Shown: one piece after another, positions 28,305-35,410 of the stretch
Layout of the letters: each line of letters begins with the position of its first letter
Position numbering within the stretch: the stretch's first letter is position 1
Source: Flavobacterium croceum DSM 17960
GTDB taxonomy: Bacteria; Bacteroidota; Bacteroidia; Flavobacteriales; Flavobacteriaceae
Assembly (NCBI RefSeq): GCF_002917885.1
Contig: NZ_PQNY01000004.1
Coordinates: 124,001-188,000 of the forward strand
Direction: 5' to 3'
DNA: 64,000 bases
The notes under the pieces: generated by a model
What the model was told of the DNA's origin: nothing
The model's input: the letters and a program-made list of their open reading frames with translations, nothing else
The model's database searches: none
Position numbers and translations under genes: made by a program

Positions 28305-29303
28305 TTAATTGAGCATTTGCCACAATTTATCTTTAAGCTCTTGTAAGCCTTGTTGTGCTACAGATGATATAAATAGATATGGAACACCTTTTATTTGAGC
28401 ATCTAGCAATTGTTTCATTTCGGTTTTGAGTTCATCATCGAGCATATCCGATTTTGAAATTACCAAAAGCCTATCTTTTGTGAGCATTTCTGGATTATAG
28501 CGTCGAAGTTCATCTAATAATATTTCATATTCTTTTTTAATGTCATCAGCATCGGCTGGCACTAAAAATAATAATGTGGAATTGCGCTCTATATGCCTTA
28601 AAAAATAATGTCCTAACCCTTTTCCTTCTGCGGCTCCTTCAATAATGCCTGGAATATCTGCCATAACAAAAGACTGAAAATCTCTATACGCTACAATTCC
28701 CAAGTTTGGTTTTAAGGTAGTAAAAGGATAATCGGCTATTTTTGGTTTGGCAGAAGTTAGCACTGATAATAATGTAGACTTTCCTGCATTTGGAAAACCT
28801 ACCAAACCAACATCAGCAAGAACTTTAAGTTCTAATATGATATCTTTTTCTTCAGCAGGCATACCTGGTTGAGAATAACGTGGTGTTTGGTTGGTTGCAC
28901 TTCTAAAATGCCAATTACCTAATCCGCCTTTACCTCCTTTAGCTACTATTTTTTCTTGACCGTGTTCTGTAATTTCAAAAAGAATTTCTTCCGTTTCTTG
29001 ATCTTTTACAACAGTTCCAAGTGGTACTTCTATAATTTTGTCTTCTCCATCTGCACCTGTACTTCGGCTACTGCCTCCATCTCCTCCATGCCCAGCCTTT
29101 ACATGTTTAGTAAATTTTAAGTGAAACAGAGTCCATAAATTCTTATTCCCTCTTAGTATAATATGACCTCCTCTACCGCCATCACCACCGTCTGGACCTC
29201 CTTTTTCTATAAATTTTTCACGATGCAAATGGGTAGAACCCTTCCCTCCTTTTCCTGAAGAAATATATATTTTTACGTAATCTACAAAATTACCTTCTGT
29301 CAT
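28305..29303 (-). CDS. obg: GTPase Obg (ribosome assembly, stress control)
   Basis: Obg is an essential GTPase of large-subunit assembly. The 332-residue protein has the glycine-rich OBG fold (residues 1-158, with [15 protein letters not shown] and [13 protein letters not shown]) followed by the G domain with G1 GFPNAGKST (169-177), the G2/G3 region [10 protein letters not shown] and [10 protein letters not shown], and the G4-like ISKSD. The C-terminal OCT domain found in some Firmicutes is absent, as is normal here. It is followed after 33 bp by the M43 gene. Confidence 0.97.
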   Translation of the reverse strand: MTEGNFVDYVKIYISSGKGGKGSTHLHREKFIEKGGPDGGDGGRGGHIILRGNKNLWTLFHLKFTKHVKAGHGGDGGSSRSTGADGEDKIIEVPLGTVVKDQETEEILFEITEHGQEKIVAKGGKGGLGNWHFRSATNQTPRYSQPGMPAEEKDIILELKVLADVGLVGFPNAGKSTLLSVLTSAKPKIADYPFTTLKPNLGIVAYRDFQSFVMADIPGIIEGAAEGKGLGHYFLRHIERNSTLLFLVPADADDIKKEYEILLDELRRYNPEMLTKDRLLVISKSDMLDDELKTEMKQLLDAQIKGVPYLFISSVAQQGLQELKDKLWQMLN

Positions 29304-29423
29304 TATTTGCTTTTTTATGTATAAAATAAATCATTGATTTTAAATTTTTTAATATCAAGAATTTATATAGGTTTAAAGTTGAGTTTTACCTATCTAAAAA
29401 ATAAAACTCACTTTTATATATGA

Positions 29424-30698
29424 TTAATCTTGTAGTGTTTTTATTAGGACCTTGTCTATTTTAACACCATCCATTTTTTGTGCTTCAAGCTCTAGCTTAT
29501 TCCATATTAGTTTTTCTCCTTGTTTTGGAATATTACCTAACTCTGTGATAAAAAAACCACTAACAGTAGTTACTTCGTAGTCTGTTGTGTGCTCGTCAAG
29601 ATCAAAATACGTTAAAAAATCATGTAGCGAATATTGTCCATCAACTATCCAAGTACCATCTTCATTGGCTATGAGTTGGTATTCATCTTCATCAAAATCT
29701 GAAGCATCACCTACTAAAGCTTCCAAAATATCGTTTAAAGTAATTATGCCTTGAAAAACAGCATGTTCATCTACAATCAACGCATAATGAACTTTAGACT
29801 TTTTAAAAATTTCCAACGCTTTGTATGCCGATGTATGCTCGATAAGATATTCTGGGGCTTTGGCTATTTTTTGTAAATCAAAATTACCACTCTCAAAACT
29901 CGTAAACAAATCTTTTAAAAGTACGACACCTACTATTTCATCTAGGTTATCGTTACACACAGGAAATACAGAATGTAATTCATGAAGGACTTTGGCTTTC
30001 ATTTCTTCGACTGTATCATCTAGCGTAAGATATACTATGTCCGAACGATGTGTCATTAAAGAGTTGATTTTTCTATCGCCAATATGAAACACGCGTTCTA
30101 AAATATCTTGCTCAATTTCTTGAACTTCACCAACTTCTGTCCCTTCTTTAATAATTGCTTTTATTTCTTCTTCGGTTACTTTGCCGTCTGCTGTTGGTTT
30201 TATTTGTAAAATTTTTAGAATAAAATCGGTAGACTTTGTAAGTAACCAAATAAAAGGCATGGTAACTTTTGAAACTACTTTCATAGGTAAAGCCACAGTT
30301 TTTGCAATACTTTCTGGATAATTTAGACCTATTCTTTTTGGGAGTAATTCACCCAAAACGAGTGAGAAAAAAGTTAAAGTAACCACAACAACTCCTACAG
30401 CTATACTTTGCGCATAAGGGGCTAAAACTTCAAATTGACTTATAAACAATTTAACGTCTTCTGTTACTTTATCGCCAGAATATATACCCGTTAATATACC
30501 TATAAGTGTAATACCTATTTGTACTGTAGATAAAAATTCGTTGGGAGAGTTTGCCAAATCTAGAGCGGCTTTGGCATTTTTATTTCCTTTCTTTGCCGAA
30601 GTTTCCAAACGGTTTTTTCGAGCCGAAATAAGAGCTATTTCTGACATTGAAAATACCCCGTTAAGTAGTATTAAGAAAAGAATTATGACTATTTCCAT
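29424..30698 (-). CDS. CNNM/CorC (HlyC) family membrane protein with CBS pair
   Basis: Members are thought to export or control divalent metals such as Mg2+ or Co2+, although many are annotated as haemolysins. The protein has an N-terminal DUF21 transmembrane region with four hydrophobic segments (about 1-195, starting MEIVIILFLILLNGVFSMSE), a CBS-domain pair (about 200-330, with MTHRSDIVYL and YALIVDEHAVFQGIITLNDI), and a C-terminal CorC/HlyC domain (about 340-424). The frame is open 11 codons further, but MEIVIILF at 30698 is the natural start. A 15-bp inverted repeat and a TAaaTTTG box lie just upstream. Confidence 0.9.
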   Translation of the reverse strand: MEIVIILFLILLNGVFSMSEIALISARKNRLETSAKKGNKNAKAALDLANSPNEFLSTVQIGITLIGILTGIYSGDKVTEDVKLFISQFEVLAPYAQSIAVGVVVVTLTFFSLVLGELLPKRIGLNYPESIAKTVALPMKVVSKVTMPFIWLLTKSTDFILKILQIKPTADGKVTEEEIKAIIKEGTEVGEVQEIEQDILERVFHIGDRKINSLMTHRSDIVYLTLDDTVEEMKAKVLHELHSVFPVCNDNLDEIVGVVLLKDLFTSFESGNFDLQKIAKAPEYLIEHTSAYKALEIFKKSKVHYALIVDEHAVFQGIITLNDILEALVGDASDFDEDEYQLIANEDGTWIVDGQYSLHDFLTYFDLDEHTTDYEVTTVSGFFITELGNIPKQGEKLIWNKLELEAQKMDGVKIDKVLIKTLQD

Positions 30699-30717
30699 TA
30701 ATGTTATGTTTCGTTTT

Positions 30718-30764
30718 AAATACAATTGCAAGCAAATTTATATAAATTACTTGCAATTGTATTT
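30718..30764. repeat. Perfect 15-bp inverted repeat over the promoter region of the CNNM gene
   Basis: AAATACAATTGCAAG (30718-30732) and CTTGCAATTGTATTT (30750-30764) are perfect inverted copies separated by 17 bp. The spacer contains a minus-strand TAAATTTG (plus-strand CAAATTTA, 30733-30740), an exact TAnnTTTG box for the CNNM gene. The right arm ends 10 bp from the adk stop. It could be an operator, a cruciform or a weak terminator. Confidence 0.7.
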
Positions 30765-30774
30765 GTCTGCAAAA

Positions 30775-31347
30775 CTACAAATTATCTATAACATTACTCA
30801 ATCTTTCTGTAACTTCTTGAATTTCTCCTATTCCGTCTACAGCATGAAACTTTTGTTGAGCCTTGTAATAGTCCATTAAAGGAGCCGTTTTTTCATTATA
30901 TTCTTGGTAACGATTTCTAATTTTTCCCTCGTCTTGGTCGTCTGGTCTTCCTGATGTTTTTCCTCGCTCTAAAAGTCTTTTTACTAATATTTCATCATCG
31001 GCTTCCAAAGCTACAGTAGCTGTTATTTTTTGATTTTTTGATTCTAAAAATTTATCTAATGCTGCTGCTTGAGCTAAAGTTCTTGGAAAACCATCAAACA
31101 AAAAACCTGCAGAGTGAGGATTTTTGTCTACTTCACTTTGAAGCATTTGGATTGTAACTTCATCGGGAACCAAATCTCCTTTATCCATATAGGTTTTTGC
31201 CAACATACCCAATTGGGTTTCGTTTTTAATATTGTATCTAAAAATATCGCCTGTAGAAAGATGAGTTAAGTTGTATTTTTCTTTCAAAAATTCGGCTTGT
31301 GTGCCTTTTCCTGCTCCGGGTTTACCGAAAAGAACTATGTTTATCAT
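30775..31347 (-). CDS. adk: Adenylate kinase
   Basis: Adenylate kinase interconverts ATP + AMP and 2 ADP. The 190-residue protein has the P-loop GKPGAGKGT (8-16, one residue different from the usual GPPGAGKGT), THLSTGDIFR (AMP site), LFDGFPRTLAQA and the short-type LID with RGKTSGRPDDQ. The short LID fits the small adenylate kinases common in Bacteroidota. It is downstream of hpt, separated from it by an inserted HNH-like gene. Confidence 0.96.
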   Translation of the reverse strand: MINIVLFGKPGAGKGTQAEFLKEKYNLTHLSTGDIFRYNIKNETQLGMLAKTYMDKGDLVPDEVTIQMLQSEVDKNPHSAGFLFDGFPRTLAQAAALDKFLESKNQKITATVALEADDEILVKRLLERGKTSGRPDDQDEGKIRNRYQEYNEKTAPLMDYYKAQQKFHAVDGIGEIQEVTERLSNVIDNL

Positions 31348-31377
31348 TCTTAGTTTTATTTTATTAAAAAAATTGTA

Positions 31378-31959
31378 TTAAATTTCTATATGACTCCAGT
31401 TTTCACCTTTTTTGATTCTATACAACTGCATTTCGCTAATGTTAAATCTTTTGGCAATAATTTTTAATCTCGTTTTTCTAGAAGGGTTTGCAAGTTCTCT
31501 TTTTAAGCGTATAACTTGTGTAGAGGTAAGCTTTTTTCCATCTCTTTTTTTATTATACTCTATTAAATTTAGCCTTGCAATTTTTACATTTGGACTGTTT
31601 TCGTAATGTTCTTTTTTCTCTTGTGGTGTAACCCATTTTAAATTAGAAACATGATCATTATTACTTTGATAATCCAAATGGATAATTTCTGTATGCGCTT
31701 CGGTTGGTTTTTCAAGAAATGCATTGGCTACCAATTTATATATAAACACATGTTTGTTTGAAATAATATTGTTCTTTTGCATTTTATACCTAAAAAGCTT
31801 ATAACCATTTGTATAAGAACAATTCAACAACCTACCCTCATTCAAATCATGTTCAAAACTAATAAACCTTCCATAATTTGAAACCGCATAATTTTTGGTT
31901 AATTTATGAGGAAGCTCTACTTCCTTAAAAATTTCGTTTGGATAAAGTACTATCATCAT
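31378..31959 (-). CDS. HNH/NUMOD4-like protein inserted between hpt and adk
   Basis: A 193-residue protein with the layout of free-standing homing-type HNH nucleases: a NUMOD4-like start (YAVSNYGRFISF, about 24-35), an HNH-like core (VANAFLEKP, then IIHLDYQSNNDHVSNLKWVT split over about 90-110), and a C-terminal helix-turn-helix (LKIIAKRFNISEMQLYRIKK, about 163-182). The usual first His of the core (HRLV) reads IYKLV and the second motif reads IIHLD and not NHxD, so catalysis is uncertain. Its ATG follows the hpt TAA with no gap (TAAATGATG), so it is translationally coupled to hpt. Confidence 0.75.
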   Translation of the reverse strand: MMIVLYPNEIFKEVELPHKLTKNYAVSNYGRFISFEHDLNEGRLLNCSYTNGYKLFRYKMQKNNIISNKHVFIYKLVANAFLEKPTEAHTEIIHLDYQSNNDHVSNLKWVTPQEKKEHYENSPNVKIARLNLIEYNKKRDGKKLTSTQVIRLKRELANPSRKTRLKIIAKRFNISEMQLYRIKKGENWSHIEI

Positions 31960-32490
31960 TTATTCAGCTAGTTGATAAACATCTGGCAAGTTTCTTCCCA
32001 ATCCGTCATAATCTAAACCATATCCTACTATAAATTTGTTAGGAATACGAATGCCTACATAATCGATTTTAATGTCTTTTTTATAAGCTTCTGGTTTAAA
32101 AAATAAAGTGGCTATTTTTAAATGCTTTAAATTTTTGTCTTTAAAAATATTTTTCAATTCTTCTAAAGTATTCCCTGTATCTATAATATCTTCAACTATT
32201 ACGACAGTTCGACCTTCTAAATTTTCGTTAAGTCCAATCAGTTGTTTTACCGAATTGGTAGATTCTGTTCCTTGATATGAACTCACTTTTACAAAACTTA
32301 CTTCGCACATACCTCTGTAATGTTTCATCAAATCTGCCATAACCATAAACGAACCATTTAAAACTCCTATAAAAATAGGTGTTTCATCAAAAAAATCATC
32401 GTCCATTTGCTTGGCCAAATTAGAAATAGCAAATTCTATCTCATCTGAAGTAATAAAAGGGACAAAAGATTTATCATGAAGATGTATCAT
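31960..32490 (-). CDS. hpt: Hypoxanthine phosphoribosyltransferase
   Basis: The enzyme salvages hypoxanthine (and usually guanine) to IMP or GMP using PRPP. The 176-residue protein has the PRPP motif VVIVEDIIDTGNT (about 98-110), the flexible-loop serine/tyrosine pair VSSYQGT and the C-terminal YVGIRIPNKFIVGYGLDYDG purine-binding segment. It is the first gene of an hpt, HNH-like, adk series and is divergent from the gene at 32590. Confidence 0.95.
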   Translation of the reverse strand: MIHLHDKSFVPFITSDEIEFAISNLAKQMDDDFFDETPIFIGVLNGSFMVMADLMKHYRGMCEVSFVKVSSYQGTESTNSVKQLIGLNENLEGRTVVIVEDIIDTGNTLEELKNIFKDKNLKHLKIATLFFKPEAYKKDIKIDYVGIRIPNKFIVGYGLDYDGLGRNLPDVYQLAE

Positions 32491-32553
32491 AAATTAGTTT
32501 TTATTTTAAGTAAACAACAAAATTAAGCAACCTATATCATAATTTTACATTTC

Positions 32554-32585
32554 TTTGATAGTTTTTTGCAAATTAGATATATTTA
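32554..32585 (+). promoter_or_regulatory. Promoter of the helical-protein gene at 32590
   Basis: TTTG (32554-32557) and TATATTTA (32578-32585, seven of eight to TAnnTTTG) are separated by 20 bp. The predicted start of transcription coincides with the ATG at 32590, so the message would be leaderless. Confidence 0.55.
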
Positions 32586-32589
32586 CTAA

Positions 32590-33135
32590 ATGAATACAGC
32601 ATACTATGAATCACTTTCAAAAATAAAAGCGTATCGTGAACAACGCGATGAACAAAAGGAATTTATCTATAAAAACCCTGAATTCCTACCTATTTTAAAT
32701 AAAATCGCTTGTAATTCAAATGATAAAAACCAAAATAAAGCACTTTGGATTGTAGAACTTATTTGTGAGGAACAAATAACTCTGTATACATTATACATTG
32801 AAGATTTTTGTAATGCTTTAAAAACTTTTAAAGGCGATGGTATAATAAGGCCCGCTAGTAAAATTTGTATGTTTTTATGTAATTCTAATATTCTTTTGAC
32901 AGAAGTACAAGAAGAAAAAATTATCGAATTTTGCTTAGACCGAGCTATAGATTTTAGAAAAGCAGCTCCGTTATCTTACGCTACACATGCCTTGCTACAT
33001 TTAGCTACCAAGCACACATGGATTTATGAAAATTTAGAATACATTTTTGAAAAAGATTTACCTACCAACACCACAAGAGGTGTACAATTTACCGTAAAAG
33101 AAACTCTTAAGAAAATACATAAAAAAAAGAAATAA
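32590..33135 (+). CDS. Conserved helical protein of unknown function next to purK
   Basis: A 181-residue, all-helical, cytoplasmic protein with a HEAT-like feel (helical pairs around KNQNKALWIVELICEEQIT, RPASKICMFLCNS and KAAPLSYATHALLHLATKH). I recall similar flavobacterial proteins labelled adenylosuccinate lyase, but the sequence lacks the lyase signature (SSxMPxKxNP), so that label should not be trusted. It is encoded just upstream of purK, with a separate promoter box between them. Confidence 0.7.
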   Translation: MNTAYYESLSKIKAYREQRDEQKEFIYKNPEFLPILNKIACNSNDKNQNKALWIVELICEEQITLYTLYIEDFCNALKTFKGDGIIRPASKICMFLCNSNILLTEVQEEKIIEFCLDRAIDFRKAAPLSYATHALLHLATKHTWIYENLEYIFEKDLPTNTTRGVQFTVKETLKKIHKKKK

Positions 33136-33137
33136 TT

Positions 33138-33145
33138 TATCTTTG
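33138..33145 (+). promoter_or_regulatory. -7 promoter box of purK (TATCTTTG)
   Basis: TATCTTTG matches TAnnTTTG exactly and lies directly after the stop of the upstream gene. Transcription would start near 33150, a 42-nt leader. No TTTG is found 19-21 bp upstream, so it may be weak or factor-dependent. Confidence 0.45.
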
Positions 33146-33191
33146 CCTACTCGAGGCATAATGCCAAACAGATGAAACAAACAACAACACA

Positions 33192-34376
33192 ATGAACTAT
33201 TTTTCTTCTGATTTTAAACTAGGAATACTTGGTGGCGGTCAATTGGGCAAAATGCTACTTGCCGAAACTCGAAAATTTGACATTCAAACCTTTGTACTCG
33301 ACCCAAGCAACGAAGCTCCTTGTAAGTTTGGAGCCAGTGAGTTTTTTACGGGCAATTTAATGGATTTTGATGCGGTGTACAATTTTGGTAAAAAAGTAAA
33401 TTTACTTACTATTGAAATAGAAAATGTAAATTTAGACGCATTAAAAAAACTAGAACAAGAAGGCTTACCTATTTACCCTTCGCCCAAAACCTTAGAATTA
33501 ATTCAAAACAAAGGCAATCAAAAAGATTTTTATGTTGCCCATAACATTCCAACAGCACCCCACAAACGATTTATAGATTTAGATGCACTTAAAAATGCTA
33601 TTTCATTGGGCACTCTAGAAATGCCTTTTGTATGGAAATCTGCGCAATTTGGGTACGACGGAAACGGCGTAAAAATAGTACGTTCGACAATTGATTTAGA
33701 TAATTTACCAAACATAGAATGTATAGCAGAACAAATGATTCCGTTTAAAAATGAGTTGGCTGTAATTGTAGCGCGTTCAGTTTCGGGCGAAGTAAAAACC
33801 TATCCTGTAGTAGAAATGGAATTTCATCCCGAAGCCAATCAAGTAGAATATGTAATTTGCCCTGCACGTATTGACGAAAAAGTAGCTCAAAAAGCAACTG
33901 AAATTGCTCTAAAAGTTTCAAACATTTTTAATCACGTTGGTTTATTAGCTGTAGAAATGTTTCAAACAAACAATGATGACCCGAGTGCTCCGCACGAACT
34001 GGCGAAGCAAATTTTAGTAAACGAAGTCGCTCCAAGACCTCACAATTCAGGACATTATTCTATAGAAGCAAGTTATACATCGCAATTTGAAAATCATTTG
34101 CGTGCTATTTTAAACTTGCCTTTAGGAAACACCAATAGTAAAGTTGCCGGAATTATGGTAAATTTGGTGGGTGAAGAAGGTTTTTCAGGACAAGTAGTTT
34201 ACGAAAACATTGAAAAAATTATAGCAATCGATGGTGTTACGCCTCATATTTACGGTAAAAGAGAAACACGCCCTTTCCGAAAAATGGGACATGTTACCAT
34301 TGTCAATGAAAATATGACCGAAGCTAGAAAAATTGCGGAAGATGTGAAGAACAGTATTAGAGTTATAAGTAATTAA
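33192..34376 (+). CDS. purK: N5-carboxyaminoimidazole ribonucleotide synthase (PurK)
   Basis: PurK uses ATP and bicarbonate to carboxylate AIR to N5-CAIR in purine synthesis. The 394-residue protein has the family opening KLGILGGGQLGKMLLAE, the ATP-grasp segments FVWKSAQFGYDGNGV and VLVNEVAPRPHNSGHYSIEA (with a small difference), and the C-terminal HIYGKRETRPFRKMGHVT. Its product is the substrate of PurE, encoded 450 bp downstream. A GIY-YIG-like gene lies between the two. Confidence 0.96.
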   Translation: MNYFSSDFKLGILGGGQLGKMLLAETRKFDIQTFVLDPSNEAPCKFGASEFFTGNLMDFDAVYNFGKKVNLLTIEIENVNLDALKKLEQEGLPIYPSPKTLELIQNKGNQKDFYVAHNIPTAPHKRFIDLDALKNAISLGTLEMPFVWKSAQFGYDGNGVKIVRSTIDLDNLPNIECIAEQMIPFKNELAVIVARSVSGEVKTYPVVEMEFHPEANQVEYVICPARIDEKVAQKATEIALKVSNIFNHVGLLAVEMFQTNNDDPSAPHELAKQILVNEVAPRPHNSGHYSIEASYTSQFENHLRAILNLPLGNTNSKVAGIMVNLVGEEGFSGQVVYENIEKIIAIDGVTPHIYGKRETRPFRKMGHVTIVNENMTEARKIAEDVKNSIRVISN

Positions 34377-34444
34377 TATCCACATTTCAATACAATTGTA
34401 ATTTTACTAAAGAATATATCCTAACCAAAACATTCAAAAATTAG

Positions 34445-34777
34445 ATGGAACTGAAATATAATTATTGGATTGGAAGTTTCAAAAATGTTGATTCTGTATT
34501 AAAAAAATCAATCAGTCAATATACTAGAAACTATTCAAAAGTAAAAATTGGCATAACAAATAAACCAGAGAGGAGAAAAGTTCAACATTCAAAATCAAAT
34601 TTAAGTTGGGAGAAAATGGTCGTTCTCTATCAAACTAAATCAATAAATTTCATAAATAAAATGGAAAAAAATCACATAACATACCAAAAGCTTTATGTAA
34701 TTAATCAAAGAAATGGTGGTGGTGGACCAAATGGAAAAATAGGACCATATTATTTATATGTATTATTAAAAAAGTAA
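34445..34777 (+). CDS. GIY-YIG-like small protein inserted between purK and purE
   Basis: A 110-residue basic protein. The segment KVKIGITNKPERRKVQHSK (52-70) and WEKMVVLYQTKSINFINKME resemble the YIG half of GIY-YIG nucleases, in which an Arg, a His and a Glu form the active site. RNGGGGPNGKIGPYYLYVLL at the end also fits a bacterial family of this type. The gene is AT-rich and unlike the purine genes around it in composition. It could be a mobile nuclease remnant or a domesticated protein. Family assignment is by motif resemblance only. Confidence 0.6.
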   Translation: MELKYNYWIGSFKNVDSVLKKSISQYTRNYSKVKIGITNKPERRKVQHSKSNLSWEKMVVLYQTKSINFINKMEKNHITYQKLYVINQRNGGGGPNGKIGPYYLYVLLKK

Positions 34778-34779
34778 AA

Positions 34780-34824
34780 CCCTACTCACCCCTAGTAGGA
34801 ATTCCCCCTTGGGGGTTAGGGGGC
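34780..34824. repeat. Intergenic palindromic repeat before purE
   Basis: CCTACT (34781-34786) pairs with AGTAGG (34794-34799), and CCCCCTTGGGGG (34804-34815) is a 12-bp palindrome, followed by a second GGGGG run. The G/C-rich runs stand out strongly against the AT-rich surroundings. The element ends 5 bp before the purE ATG and resembles dispersed flavobacterial intergenic repeats. Confidence 0.6.
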
Positions 34825-34828
34825 TTAT

Positions 34829-35311
34829 ATGAAAGTAGCCATCATAATGGGAAGCATATCCGATATGCCTGTAATGCAAGAAGCCATCGACATCTTAAAA
34901 GGATTTGATATCGAAACTGAGGTTGATATTGTTTCGGCGCACCGTACTCCTGAAAAGTTATTTGATTTTAGTAAAAATGCCCATACTCGTGGCATTTCAG
35001 TAATTATTGCTGGTGCAGGTGGTGCGGCTCATTTGCCTGGAATGGTAGCTTCGATGTCGCCATTGCCCGTTATTGGTGTTCCTGTAAAATCGAGCAACTC
35101 TATCGATGGTTGGGATTCGGTTTTGTCTATTTTGCAAATGCCTGGTGGCGTTCCTGTAGCAACTGTGGCTTTAAATGGTGCAAAAAATGCCGGGATTTTA
35201 GCCGCACAAATTATTGCAAGTCATGATAAATATGTGTTGGACAAAATAGTTTTTTATAAAGAAAGCCTAAAAGAAGCTGTTAATAAAGCTTCAAATGAAT
35301 TGAAAAAATAA
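34829..35311 (+). CDS. purE: N5-carboxyaminoimidazole ribonucleotide mutase (PurE class I)
   Basis: PurE moves the carboxyl group of N5-CAIR to give CAIR. The 160-residue protein has the class I signatures MGSISDMPVMQEA (8-20), VSAHRTPEKL and the glycine-rich IIAGAGGAAHLPGMVAS. Its length is standard. It acts directly after PurK, which is encoded upstream. Confidence 0.97.
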   Translation: MKVAIIMGSISDMPVMQEAIDILKGFDIETEVDIVSAHRTPEKLFDFSKNAHTRGISVIIAGAGGAAHLPGMVASMSPLPVIGVPVKSSNSIDGWDSVLSILQMPGGVPVATVALNGAKNAGILAAQIIASHDKYVLDKIVFYKESLKEAVNKASNELKK

Positions 35312-35313
35312 AA

Positions 35314-35395
35314 TTAAACCATTAAGAAATTAAGAAAAATTAAGATTTTGGTTAGCCATCTTATTTAATGAATCTTAATCTCTTAATGGTTAAAA
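35314..35395. repeat. Imperfect inverted repeat between purE and the M3 peptidase gene
   Basis: A left arm of TTAA/ACCATTAAG type sequence (35314-35346) is repeated inverted at 35371-35395 (AATCTTAATCTCTTAATGG). The arms differ by a small deletion. The hairpin could terminate purE transcription, but no T tract directly follows. It looks like a flavobacterial intergenic repeat. Confidence 0.6.
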
Positions 35396-35410
35396 AAACA
35401 AATTGTTATA

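Noticed and set aside
32590-33135. Annotation of the helical protein as adenylosuccinate lyase
   Set aside because: The protein is 181 residues, less than half the enzyme's length, and has no lyase signature motif.
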